A stretch of DNA of 64,000 nucleotides from Methylocaldum marinum (GTDB lineage: Bacteria; Pseudomonadota; Gammaproteobacteria; Methylococcales; Methylococcaceae): assembly GCF_003584645.1 (NCBI RefSeq), contig NZ_AP017928.1, positions 4,850,833 to 4,914,832 of the forward strand, given 5' to 3'. A program made the position numbers and the translations under genes. The notes beneath the pieces are model-generated. The model saw only the letters and a program-made list of their open reading frames with translations, was not told the DNA's origin and did no database searches. Positions 25,708 through 34,822 of this stretch are shown piece by piece. Each line of letters opens with the position of its first letter. Positions within the stretch are counted from its first letter, which is position 1.

Positions 25708-26229
25708 GACTCTTTAGTTCCTGTGTTTGAAAGATTTCCAAGACGCCCGCCGTACGGCGGGCATGGTTAAAGCGTCTCATCCTTATAAAGACTGATAGTG
25801 TCCCGAGCCGACGGCCCGGCTAGTGCCGGACCGCCGGTCGCCGCCGATAAGGTCCCGGCCGCAAGAATTAGATAAGGAGCGGCAAGGTGCGCCATTACCG
25901 GACAGCGGCAAGTGCCAATGCAGGTAACATGCCATGAAAAATGGATATTTCGACCTTATCGGGCCGGGATTCAGTTGGGCATTTCGGTTTCGAAGCGCTT
26001 GGAAAATTGGCTAAAGCCGGGCGGAAGTCGACACGCAAATGCGCGCCGATACATAAGCGGCTTAACGGATACGGACGATTAGTATCGATCTTTTGTTACG
26101 AAAGCGTCGTAAATGGAAATGTCCGGGAACCGGGTTCGGCCGCGATCGAAGCTTCGACCGCGTTTTAAAGGGGGCGGGTTAAATACCGCAGTGCAACGCC
26201 ATTCCTCCCACCATAATAGCTTGTCTTTA

Positions 26230-26243
26230 TTGATATAAATCAA
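26230..26243 (+). promoter_or_regulatory. FNR/Anr-type binding site
   Basis: TTGATATAAATCAA is a perfect match to the FNR consensus TTGAT-N4-ATCAA. It lies about 350 bases before the first gene of the isonitrile operon. A near copy, TTGATTGAAATCGA, is at 51322-51335 in the same relation to a similar hairpin. Oxygen- or redox-linked control is inferred from the consensus only. Confidence 0.6.
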
Positions 26244-26250
26244 TCCGCTC

Positions 26251-26282
26251 GCGAAATCCCGCAATCGGCCTCGGCATTTCGC
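26251..26282 (+). repeat. hairpin element with a compensating second copy at 51343-51374
   Basis: GCGAAAT (26251-26257) pairs with ATTTCGC (26276-26282) around a loop containing AATCGG. The second copy has GTGAAAT and ATTTCAC around a loop with the same AATCGG. Both arms changed together, which suggests the structure is selected. The FNR-like site is 7-8 bases upstream in both copies. Confidence 0.6.
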
Positions 26283-26372
26283 TTAGTTTTTGGAGGTAAT
26301 CGAGGACTTTGCCGGAAAGTTTCAAAAAAGAATCACCCTGAGTTCCATTTTATAGGAGAAACTCCCTCGTAT

Positions 26373-26392
26373 TTGTAATCCTAGGATTACAA
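26373..26392. promoter_or_regulatory. 20-bp perfect palindrome, candidate operator of the isonitrile operon
   Basis: TTGTAATCCTAGGATTACAA is a perfect 20-base inverted repeat, about 200 bases before the first gene of the operon. Its length suits a dimeric regulator such as the TetR, MarR or GntR type. No regulator gene lies inside the operon. Confidence 0.5.
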
Positions 26393-26589
26393 GTTGCGTT
26401 TTCGGGTTTTGTGATTCAGAAAATCGCAAAAGCGCTCCAGCCCTTGCCGTATCGGCATTGCGACTCATTCTTCCCTCGCCGGGTCTGCATAATCGATTGT
26501 CGCCTGGCATATCGATTGCACGCCGGATGCTGTTTCAAAGTAGTGACAATTCCGAAATCCGCGGGCCGATAAAACAACTCTTGATATCC

Positions 26590-28164
26590 ATGGATTCGAG
26601 CGATTTTCAGACCCTTGCCGATATGTGCATCCGACAAGCCGAGGTTTTGCCGGATGCTTGCGCCTTTATTTTCGACGACGGCCGAAAAACGTTTCGGCAA
26701 CTCGATTTAGCCAGTAATCAAGTCGGCCGTGGATTGATCGAGGCAGGTATCAAGGCCGGCTCGAGGGTTGCGATAATCGGTCAGGATACCGTGGCCCACT
26801 ATGAGGTTTTGTTCGGCTGCGCCAAGGTCAAGGCGGTATTGGTAAACCTGAATTGGCGGCTCTCTTCGCGAGAGATACTTTATATATTGAACGACAGCGA
26901 AGCCGAAGTGCTGTTCGTGGCGCAGGCCTTTTTCCCGCTGATCGAATCCCTGGTTTCGCAATTGGCGAGCGTCCGGATGATTGTCGCGCTAAAAGGTGCG
27001 CATCCGAATTGGCCGGATTACGCGGAGTGGAAAACCGCGCAGCCGGATATCCTGCCCGTTTTTGATTATTCTGCCGACGATGCCGCCGTGCAAATCTACA
27101 CCAGCGGCACCACGGGCCAGCCGAAAGGCGTGCAACTCGCGAACTACGGTTTTTTTCGGCTGATGCAGGGCATGCGGGCGGGCGGCGATCCGTGGATGTC
27201 GCTGAATGCTGCCGATACCGTGTTGCTGTCCCTGCCGCAATTTCACATCGGCGGGCTCTGGTGGGCCGTGCAGGCTTATGCCGCGGGCGCCGCCGGCGTC
27301 ATCGTCGATACCTTCGTCGGATGGCGGGTCTTGCAGCTCATCGAGCAGCACCGGATTACCAAGGTGGCGATGGTTCCGTCGATGATCCAGCTGGTGCTGG
27401 AGGAGCCTTCCTGCGCCGAGACCGATTTATCGTCGGTAAAGGCGCTGCTTTACGGCGGCTCACCGATCTCCGCGCCGCTGATGCGCAGGGCCATGGAAAC
27501 CTTCGCTTGCGACTTCTTCCAGATCTACGGCATGACCGAGACCGGCAATATGGCGGTCTGTCTACGCCCTGCCGATCATTGCCCGGAGGGCAGTCCGAGA
27601 ATGAAATCCGCCGGCAGACCCCTGCCCGGCGTCGAAGTCAAGATCGTCGACGGGCACGGCCGACTCTTGCCGGCAATGCGCAGCGGCGAGATTTGCATCA
27701 AATCGCCGGCCAATATGCTCGGATATTGGAAAAACGAATCCGCCACCGCGCAAACGCTGAACAGCGGTTGGGTGCGTACCGGCGATGTGGGCTACATGGA
27801 TGAGGATGGCTACATCTATGTCTGCGACAGAATCAAGGACATGATCATCTACGCGGGAGAGAACCTGTTTCCCGCCGAGATCGAAGCCGTACTGAGCGAG
27901 CATGAGGCGGTTGCCGAAGTCGCCGTCATTGGAATCCCCGACCCGAAATGGGGGGAAATCGTAAAAGCCTTCGTCGTACCCCGGCAGCCCGGCGCGCTCG
28001 AGCAACGCGAGTTGATCGATTTCGCCAGAAGCCGAATGGCGGATTTTAAGGTGCCCAAGTCCATAACGTTTGTCGATGCCTTGCCGCGAAATCCGAGCGG
28101 CAAAGTTCTTAAACGCCTGTTGAGAGCGCCGTTCTGGCAAGACCAAGACAGACAAGTCAGTTAA
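26590..28164 (+). CDS. acyl-AMP/acyl-CoA ligase (FadD10/ScoC-like), isonitrile pathway
   Basis: A protein of 524 residues of the ANL adenylating superfamily. The AMP-binding P-loop-like motif is IYTSGTTGQPKGVQL. The later motifs YGMTETGNMAV, GWVRTGDVGYMDEDGYIYVCDRIKDMI and the C-terminal lysine region NPSGKVLKRLLR are all complete. In sco/inl isonitrile lipopeptide clusters such a ligase activates a fatty acid and loads it on a carrier protein. That role is inferred here from the neighbours (ScoE-, FcoT- and ACP-like). The ATG at 26590 fits family length, and an upstream ATG at 26528 would add 21 residues. It is the first gene of the operon. Confidence 0.88.
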   Translation: MDSSDFQTLADMCIRQAEVLPDACAFIFDDGRKTFRQLDLASNQVGRGLIEAGIKAGSRVAIIGQDTVAHYEVLFGCAKVKAVLVNLNWRLSSREILYILNDSEAEVLFVAQAFFPLIESLVSQLASVRMIVALKGAHPNWPDYAEWKTAQPDILPVFDYSADDAAVQIYTSGTTGQPKGVQLANYGFFRLMQGMRAGGDPWMSLNAADTVLLSLPQFHIGGLWWAVQAYAAGAAGVIVDTFVGWRVLQLIEQHRITKVAMVPSMIQLVLEEPSCAETDLSSVKALLYGGSPISAPLMRRAMETFACDFFQIYGMTETGNMAVCLRPADHCPEGSPRMKSAGRPLPGVEVKIVDGHGRLLPAMRSGEICIKSPANMLGYWKNESATAQTLNSGWVRTGDVGYMDEDGYIYVCDRIKDMIIYAGENLFPAEIEAVLSEHEAVAEVAVIGIPDPKWGEIVKAFVVPRQPGALEQRELIDFARSRMADFKVPKSITFVDALPRNPSGKVLKRLLRAPFWQDQDRQVS

Positions 28165-28196
28165 CTCACGATCTGAAAGCAGAGGAATAATCAATA

Positions 28197-29099
28197 ATGA
28201 ACCAACCAGCTTTGAAGTCGAAATTGTCGATCACCGAGGCGGCGCCGGGGGAAATCGGTGCCGAGGTGTTCGGAATGGACGTAACGGCACTGACCCACGG
28301 CTCGCCGGAGTGGGACATGCTCAGGCAACTGATCTATCGGAATAAACTGGTCGTCATCCGCGAGCAATTCGGGCTGACCGAACAGGAGTATGTCGACTTC
28401 ACCCGGAAGCTCGGCCGGCCGCAGGTGTATTTTCAATTCCATTATCATCACCCCGATTTTCCCGAAATCTTCGTGTCCAACAATGTCAACGAAGACGGCA
28501 AGAAACTGGGTGTGGCGGGAACCGGCCGCTACTGGCATACGGATTGCGCCTTCGAGAAAAAGCCGCTGTCTTTCACGTCGATATACCCGCTGATTTTCCC
28601 GCAGTCCGCCCGCGAAACCTCGTACATCGACATGCATCGCGTCTACCTGGAATTGCCGGACGATTTGCGGCGCTACGTGGACGGTGCGATGGCCGTGCAC
28701 GAAGGCCAGATGCGCTACAAGGTACAGGCCTCGGACATCGACCGTTCGCTGCGGGAACTGCTGGACCGCGTCAATGAAGAAGTGCCGCCGGTGACCCACC
28801 CGGCGGTGATCGAACATCCGGTGACGGGCGAAAAAATCCTCTATATCAGCAGCGGTTTCACGACCAAGCTGGTGGGGCTGTCCTATGAAGAGAATCAGCG
28901 GGTGATGCAGGCTTTGTTCGATTTCGTCGAACGGCCGGAGCACATACACACGCATTATTGGGAAGAAGGCGATCTGATTGTCTGGGACAACCGTCCCTTG
29001 ATCCATAAAGCCTCCGCGGTCAAGCCCGGCGAAGCCAGCAGAAGCTATCGCATCGGCATATACGACGATTTGCCGTTTTATATGGGGTTGGAAAAATGA
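28197..29099 (+). CDS. Fe(II)/2-oxoglutarate oxygenase of the ScoE/Rv0097 type (isonitrile-forming)
   Basis: A protein of 300 residues of the TauD/TfdA fold with the iron ligands H114 and D116 (RYWHTDCAF) and a distal H270 (WDNRPLIHKAS). Wording shared with the isonitrile-forming subgroup includes YHHPDFPEIFVSNN, SYIDMHRVY, MRYKVQASD, PPVTHPAVIEHPVTGEKILYIS and the tail YRIGIYD. Family enzymes convert a beta-(carboxymethyl)amino fatty acid to a beta-isocyano acid by oxidative decarboxylation. Placement between an acyl-AMP ligase and a FcoT-like thioesterase matches the sco/inl order and makes this assignment strong. Confidence 0.9.
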   Translation: MNQPALKSKLSITEAAPGEIGAEVFGMDVTALTHGSPEWDMLRQLIYRNKLVVIREQFGLTEQEYVDFTRKLGRPQVYFQFHYHHPDFPEIFVSNNVNEDGKKLGVAGTGRYWHTDCAFEKKPLSFTSIYPLIFPQSARETSYIDMHRVYLELPDDLRRYVDGAMAVHEGQMRYKVQASDIDRSLRELLDRVNEEVPPVTHPAVIEHPVTGEKILYISSGFTTKLVGLSYEENQRVMQALFDFVERPEHIHTHYWEEGDLIVWDNRPLIHKASAVKPGEASRSYRIGIYDDLPFYMGLEK

Positions 29100-29635
29100 G
29101 TACGGCAGAAATTTCCAGGCCGCTGGAAAAAATCAGGATTTCGGATATCGATGATGGTTTTTTGCGGCGTGTCTTAAAACCTTATCGAAGCCACACCTGC
29201 TATTTGAAGCGGTCCAGTTTTCATCAGCAAGATAACCTCGACGTGCGAGGCCTGGTCATGAACGGCGAATTCGCGATAGCAGAATCCTGCTATATCGATG
29301 ATACCGGCCATTTCAACGCCGTTGAATACAATATCTGCTACAACCAGATTGCGTATGTTCATTTGGGCCATTGCATCGAAAACGGGTTTATTCCGGAGCT
29401 GTCGGATTACGATACCGAAGCGTTTTTCGAGAAACAGCTTTCGAATTTTCTGATCGCAAAACTGGAGTCGAGTTTCCAAACCCAACTGAATGCCAAGCAT
29501 TTTTACGGTACTTTCGGAATCAGCTCCATCAAGAAAACTTCGAGATGCACGTTCATCAAGACATATTGCCATTTTTACGATGACGGAAACGGGAGATCCA
29601 AGGGCGAAGTGACGCTCGCGGTACTGGCGCCGTAA
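29096..29635 (+). CDS. FcoT/ScoD-type hot-dog thioesterase
   Basis: A protein of 179 residues whose central block (GEFAIAESCYIDDTGHFNAVEYNICYNQIAY) is the hallmark of the Rv0098/FcoT family. The C-terminal ...GEVTLAVLAP strand also fits. In the characterised pathway this enzyme adds glycine to an enoyl-ACP and releases the (carboxymethyl)amino acid, the substrate of the ScoE oxygenase. The ATG overlaps the oxygenase stop by 4 bases, so the two are translationally coupled. Family recognition is from remembered sequence pattern, with no search made. Confidence 0.87.
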   Translation: MSTAEISRPLEKIRISDIDDGFLRRVLKPYRSHTCYLKRSSFHQQDNLDVRGLVMNGEFAIAESCYIDDTGHFNAVEYNICYNQIAYVHLGHCIENGFIPELSDYDTEAFFEKQLSNFLIAKLESSFQTQLNAKHFYGTFGISSIKKTSRCTFIKTYCHFYDDGNGRSKGEVTLAVLAP

Positions 29636-29680
29636 CGAAGCGCCCGAGTTTTCAGCGACTGAGAAAAACAATAAGAAGTT

Positions 29681-32600
29681 ATGTCTTCCAGCTCGATTGT
29701 TGCCACGTTGCAGCTTGCCCATCCGGCCGACAGAAAGCCGATATTGGGCGCCTATGTCAGGGAGTTATTGGCCAATTTTCTCGGAATGGATAAGCCGGAA
29801 GACATAACGCCCAATCAAAGCTTTATCGAATTGGGTACCGATTCCGTACAAGCCGTGGAATTCAAGTCCAGGCTGGAATCGAAGCTGGCGTGCTCGCTGC
29901 GTACCACTTTGCTGTTTGACCACCCCAGGCTGGATTTGCTGGTCGATTATTTGGTCGACGACATACTGCCGTTGAGTCCGCCGCCCCCCGGCAATGCGGA
30001 CGCCGGTTCATCCTCTCCCGCCGCCGTCGGTACCGATCCGTCTTCCGACGCGCGAACGCAAGCGATCGCCATCATCGGGCTGGCGGGCCTGTTTCCGGGG
30101 GCCGATAACGCGGAATCGTTATGGAACAGAGCCATGGCGGGCGAATGTCTGTGGCTGGATCCGCCCTCGTCGGCGCCGGCCTACGAATACGGCCGCATCC
30201 GGTACTGCGATCCGGCCGAGGAGAACGCAACAGCCGATTCCGGTGATCGCCAAATGCGGCTCCTGGAGCGGCTCATTCGGCAGGTGCAGGACGATTACCA
30301 CATTACCCGGAACATGCTTTCGGCGAATACGACCGGCGTTTTCATCGCTGCTCAAGCGGCGGCGGGTAGTTTCGCATGCGGCGGCCAGCCCTATACGATC
30401 CCGATCGCCAACCGGATTTCGTTTCAATGGGACCTGAAAGGCCCAAGCGAGGTCGTCAATACCTTTTGCACCAGCGTCTACGTCGCGCTGCATCGGGCGC
30501 TGCAAAGCATCCGCGCCGGCGAATGCGAGCAGGCCATCGTGGGCGCCGTCAATCTGATAGACGCCGAAGAATTCGAGAGCGCGGCATTGCACGGCCTCTA
30601 CGACCCGTTGCTCAGCCCGCGCAACCGGACCAGCAGTTTCGGCGAGGAAGCCGATGGTTTCGTCAGAAGCGAAGGCGCCGGGATTGCCGTCATCAGGCCG
30701 TTGCGGGATGCCGTGGCCGACGGCAATCGGGTGCTGGCGATCATCCGAAGCAGCGCGGTACATCACGGCGGTCGCGGTTATTCGCTGGAAGCCCCCAACG
30801 TGCAGGGGCTCAAGCAGGCGATAGCGGCCAGCATCGCGCAGGCGGGCATCAGCACGGATGCGATCGATTATGTGGAAGCCCACGGCATCGGCAACACACT
30901 GGCCGATGCCCTGGAGCTGAACGCGATCAACGATGCTTACCGGCAGTTCAGCGCGAACCCCGATAAGACCTGGTACGTCGGCAGCGTCAAGCCCAGCATC
31001 GGCCATCCCGAAGTCGCGGCCGGCATGGCCTCGCTGATCAAGGCGGTCAAGGCCCTGGAACATCGCGCGATACCGGGCATTGCCGGACTCGGCGAGATCA
31101 ATCGCGAACTGGCGAGCGATCATGCCCTGATCCTGCGGGATCGCTCCGCACCCTGGCCAAATACCGCCGGCCCGCGCCGGGTCGCGCTCAACAGCTACGC
31201 GATAGGCGGCGTCAACGCGCACATCGTGCTGGAAGAGTATTGCGGACAGGCGGCAGCCGATGGGGCCGCGGCCATCGTCCGGCCCGCGCACGCTATGTCG
31301 AGCGCCGGCACTACGATGCCGGCGGCCGGTTTGAACGGGGATCTTCGGGCGGCGCTCGCGAACCTGGTCGCCGAAGTATTCGGCATGGAACTGTCGGACA
31401 TCGATCCATCGCGCTCGCCCGTGCATTACGGTTTCGATTCGATCCAGGTGGTGCAATTCATCAAGCGGTTGAACGAACGGCTGGGTTTGAATCTCAGGGT
31501 TGCCCAGGCGATGGGCGCCAAGAACTTCGGCGAATTTTTCGACATGCTGGCCCGGCAGGCGCAGGGCAGGGACAGCGTGGCGTCCGATGCGCCGCGAACG
31601 GCGGCGAGCGTGCCGACGGCGCCGCAAGCTTTGTCGGAAATCCAGAAAGGCTTGTGGTACATCCAGGAAACTTTTCCCGAGTCCACCGGTTTCAACGTCC
31701 CGCTCATGTTCCGGCTCAGTGCCCCGGCCGACCCGGACTGCCTGCGCCAGGCGCTGCTCGCGGTACTGGAGGAGCATCCCATGCTGCGGTGCCGCTTCAA
31801 GAAGGACTTATCCGGAGAAGACATCGTTCAGACGGTTGCTGCGGCCGGCGATAGCCTTGCGATGGAGCACATGACGCTTCCCGCGGACCAGGCGATCGTA
31901 CCGTTCTTGTGGCGACTGCTGCGGCACCCGTTTGATCTGGAAACCGGTCCGGCGGTTCGGCTGTATTCCTTGGAGCGCCCCCACGAGCAAGTTCACTATG
32001 TCTTCTTCGTCGTGCACCACATCGTCATCGACGGCTTTTCGGGAATCCTGTTCGCTAACGCGTTCTGGGACCGATATCGGGTTTTGTCGGCCGGCGGCAA
32101 ACCGGCCGTTCGAGCGCCCGATACGGCCTTTTTCGACTTCCTTGCCTGGGAGCGGGCCTACCTCGACAGTGGGCGCGCCGAAGCCGATCTGGCGTGGTGG
32201 AAATCCCGTCTGGCCGGCCTGCCGGCAAGCATCGCCCTGCCATACGATACCCTGCCTCAACCGGGCTTGCCCGACCGCGGCATAGGCTGCGAATGCCTGA
32301 CGTTGAACGGCGGAGCCCTGGCCGCGCTGAAATATCTCGGTTCGTCGCTGAATCAGAACCTGTCGGCCTTGTTGCTGGGCGTATTCACGCTTCTCCTGCA
32401 TCGGCTGAGCGGGGACGAAGACATCGCGGTCACCATGCCGGTAGCCGGGAGGCCGATGCAGCGGCATGAGAACAGCATCGGCTGCTACATCAACCTGATG
32501 ATCGTCCGAACCCGCCTCGGCATGGACGACACGTTTCTGCAACTGGTAAAACGGATCGGCGCAAATCTCGCCGAAGGACTGGACCACGCCGATTACCCGT

Positions 32601-34792
32601 TTGCCAGGTTGATGCCCGAACTGGGACTGCCGCTGCTCAACCCGAATGAAGTGCCGTTTCCGGTGTCGTTCACCTACCAGAACATCTTCGACGGCCTGCC
32701 GGGAAATGCGGAACGGCCGGGTGGCGCCGAGCTGTGCTACGACGTCTATCAGGAAACGATGGACAACTACACGCTGGAAGTCTACGACTTTCGCGATAGC
32801 CTGAGCCTGCACCTCAAATACAAGCGCAATTTGTTCGAGACCGCCACGGTCCGCCGCCATCTCGGCTATCTCGAAACGCTGTTGGCGGCTATCGCGGAAG
32901 ATCCCGGCAAACGCATCGGCGACTACGACTGTTTGCCGGAGCATGAAGCGCGCCTGCTGCTGGACGGTTTCAACGCTACCGCCGCAGAGTTCCCGGGGCA
33001 GCTCTGCGTTCACGAACTGTTCGAAGCGCGCGCGGCGGAGGTTCCGGGCAACACGGCCTTGATCTTCGCCGGCCGGCCCATGTCCTACGGCGAATTGGCG
33101 GACCGCAGCCGGCGGCTGGCGCTCCATCTGCAGGCCCTGGGGATGGGACCCGATCAGCGGGTCGCGGTGTGCATGGATCGTTCGGCCGACATGATCGTCG
33201 CGGTTCTGGGCGTGCTGCGCGCCGGCGCCGCTTACCTGCCGATTGATCCGAACAACGGCGAGGATCGCATCCGCTACATGCTGAGCGACGGCGGTGTCGG
33301 CCTCATGCTGACCCAATCCCATCTGCAGCCGCGTCTGGCGGAAACGGCGTCGGCTTGCGGCTGCCGGACCCTGGCGGTGGACGATCCCGCCCGGGCCGAC
33401 GGCGGGGCCGGCGCCGAGCTGCGCCGCGAGGTCGGTCCGCAGCACACGGCTTATGTCATCTACACGTCCGGCAGTACCGGGCGGCCGAAAGGCGTGGTGA
33501 TCGCTCACCGGTCGCTGGTGAATCTTTGCCGCGCGATGACAACGACATACGGCATTACCGACGCCGATAGAATCTTGCAGTTCGCTTCGCTGAGCTTCGA
33601 CATGTCGGTGGAGGAAATCTTTCCCTATTTGGCGGCCGGTGCCGGCATCGTGATCCGCGAAGACGCCGATATCGAAGCGGAGAAGTTTTATCGGGTCGTC
33701 GTCGCCAACGGAGTCTCGATACTCAATCTCCCGCCGCAGTTCTACGGCGTGATCGAAGCGCTGGAACCGGAGCAGCAACAGCGGATTTTCGGTCAGCTGC
33801 GGCTGATCGCATTCGGCGGCGAAGCCTTGCCGGATACGACGCTGCGCGCCGTGCAGGAACGCGGTGTCAGAATATTCAACGCGTACGGTCCGACCGAATA
33901 CACCGTCAATGCCGCCATTGCCGAACTCGGGGCCGGCCGCCGTCCGAGCATCGGCAAGCCGATCGCCAACACCCGCCTGTACGTGCTGGGCAAACACCTC
34001 GAGCTGCTGCCGGTCGGTGTGGCCGGCGAACTTCATATCGCCGGCGAGGGGCTGGCGCTGGGCTATCTCAACAACCCGGCCTTGACCGCGGAAAAGTTCA
34101 TCGACAATCCGTACGCCCCCGGAAAGCTGTACAAGACCGGCGATATCGCGCGCTGGCTGGATGACGGCACGATCCAATACCTCGGGAGAAGCGACGATCA
34201 GCTCAAGATCCGCGGGTTCCGGGTCGAGCCCGGCGAAATCGAACGGGTGCTGGCGGAACAGCCCGGGATCCGGAACGCGGCGGTCGTCGCGCACCGGCAG
34301 CAGTTGGTGGCCTACTACGTCGCCGAGGAACCAGTCGAGCCGGCGGTCCTGGCCGCGGCACTGCGCAAGCGATTGCCGGATTACATGATGCCGTCGGCCT
34401 TCACGCGCATCGACGACATTCCGGTGACCGCGAACGGGAAAATCGACCGGAAAAGCCTGCAGGCGCAAGCCCTCGCCGTCACCGGCCAGGCGGTCTATAC
34501 CGAGCCCCGGAACGAGCTGGAGAGCCGCCTGGCGTCGATCTGGCAGGAGGTGCTGGGCGTCGACCGGATCGGCATAGACGACAACTTCTTCGCACTGGGC
34601 GGCCATTCGTTGCTGGCCGTGCAGATCATTCTGAGAGCGAATAAACAACTAGGCGTCAGCCTGAGCCTGCGCGCCTTGTTCGACGCCGCCGACATCAGGC
34701 ATCTGGCGGAAGCCGTGTCCGGCTCCGCGGAGGCCTCCGCCGAGGACACCCTGGCCGATTTTCAGGAAGACCGGGATCAGTTGATCCTCTGA
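29681..34792 (+). CDS. hybrid PKS-NRPS: ACP-KS-ACP-C-A-PCP
   Basis: A protein of 1703 residues. ACP1 is at about 20-95 (carrier serine S55 in LGTDSVQ). The ketosynthase is at 127-520, with active-site C263 in NTFCTSVYVALH and histidines H401 (VEAHGIGN) and H442 (KPSIGHPEVAAG). ACP2 is at 555-625 (S587 in YGFDSIQ). The condensation domain is at 648-1090 (HHIVIDG at 779-785), adenylation at 1110-1600 (YTSGSTGRPKG, NAYGPTE, KTGD, NGKIDRKSL), and PCP at 1605-1680 (S1643 in LGGHSLL). No AT, KR or DH domain is present. ACP1 replaces the free ScoB/InlB carrier. By-eye alignment to GrsA gives the A-domain positions as D-M-E-Q-I-F-A-V-N-K, and no substrate is claimed. An acidic tail probably docks to the next protein. 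Confidence 0.92.
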   Translation: MSSSSIVATLQLAHPADRKPILGAYVRELLANFLGMDKPEDITPNQSFIELGTDSVQAVEFKSRLESKLACSLRTTLLFDHPRLDLLVDYLVDDILPLSPPPPGNADAGSSSPAAVGTDPSSDARTQAIAIIGLAGLFPGADNAESLWNRAMAGECLWLDPPSSAPAYEYGRIRYCDPAEENATADSGDRQMRLLERLIRQVQDDYHITRNMLSANTTGVFIAAQAAAGSFACGGQPYTIPIANRISFQWDLKGPSEVVNTFCTSVYVALHRALQSIRAGECEQAIVGAVNLIDAEEFESAALHGLYDPLLSPRNRTSSFGEEADGFVRSEGAGIAVIRPLRDAVADGNRVLAIIRSSAVHHGGRGYSLEAPNVQGLKQAIAASIAQAGISTDAIDYVEAHGIGNTLADALELNAINDAYRQFSANPDKTWYVGSVKPSIGHPEVAAGMASLIKAVKALEHRAIPGIAGLGEINRELASDHALILRDRSAPWPNTAGPRRVALNSYAIGGVNAHIVLEEYCGQAAADGAAAIVRPAHAMSSAGTTMPAAGLNGDLRAALANLVAEVFGMELSDIDPSRSPVHYGFDSIQVVQFIKRLNERLGLNLRVAQAMGAKNFGEFFDMLARQAQGRDSVASDAPRTAASVPTAPQALSEIQKGLWYIQETFPESTGFNVPLMFRLSAPADPDCLRQALLAVLEEHPMLRCRFKKDLSGEDIVQTVAAAGDSLAMEHMTLPADQAIVPFLWRLLRHPFDLETGPAVRLYSLERPHEQVHYVFFVVHHIVIDGFSGILFANAFWDRYRVLSAGGKPAVRAPDTAFFDFLAWERAYLDSGRAEADLAWWKSRLAGLPASIALPYDTLPQPGLPDRGIGCECLTLNGGALAALKYLGSSLNQNLSALLLGVFTLLLHRLSGDEDIAVTMPVAGRPMQRHENSIGCYINLMIVRTRLGMDDTFLQLVKRIGANLAEGLDHADYPFARLMPELGLPLLNPNEVPFPVSFTYQNIFDGLPGNAERPGGAELCYDVYQETMDNYTLEVYDFRDSLSLHLKYKRNLFETATVRRHLGYLETLLAAIAEDPGKRIGDYDCLPEHEARLLLDGFNATAAEFPGQLCVHELFEARAAEVPGNTALIFAGRPMSYGELADRSRRLALHLQALGMGPDQRVAVCMDRSADMIVAVLGVLRAGAAYLPIDPNNGEDRIRYMLSDGGVGLMLTQSHLQPRLAETASACGCRTLAVDDPARADGGAGAELRREVGPQHTAYVIYTSGSTGRPKGVVIAHRSLVNLCRAMTTTYGITDADRILQFASLSFDMSVEEIFPYLAAGAGIVIREDADIEAEKFYRVVVANGVSILNLPPQFYGVIEALEPEQQQRIFGQLRLIAFGGEALPDTTLRAVQERGVRIFNAYGPTEYTVNAAIAELGAGRRPSIGKPIANTRLYVLGKHLELLPVGVAGELHIAGEGLALGYLNNPALTAEKFIDNPYAPGKLYKTGDIARWLDDGTIQYLGRSDDQLKIRGFRVEPGEIERVLAEQPGIRNAAVVAHRQQLVAYYVAEEPVEPAVLAAALRKRLPDYMMPSAFTRIDDIPVTANGKIDRKSLQAQALAVTGQAVYTEPRNELESRLASIWQEVLGVDRIGIDDNFFALGGHSLLAVQIILRANKQLGVSLSLRALFDAADIRHLAEAVSGSAEASAEDTLADFQEDRDQLIL

Positions 34793-34822
34793 AACGGCGC
34801 GCGCATTCAAGACACTCGAACC

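Larger units (their letters stand above)
25708..26589. other. divergent intergenic region between surface operon and isonitrile operon
   Basis: These 882 bases hold no convincing gene. They are visibly AT-richer in the second half. They contain an 18-bp perfect palindrome GCCCGCCGTACGGCGGGC (25745-25762) in the leader of the surface operon, an FNR-type site, a covarying hairpin and a 20-bp palindrome, each listed separately. An alternative upstream ATG for the acyl-AMP ligase lies at 26528. Confidence 0.7.

Noticed and set aside
30119-34648. Long open frames on the strand opposite the first megasynthase
   Set aside because: They mirror the codon bias of the GC-rich synthase gene and encode low-complexity Gln/Arg/His-rich sequence without domains.
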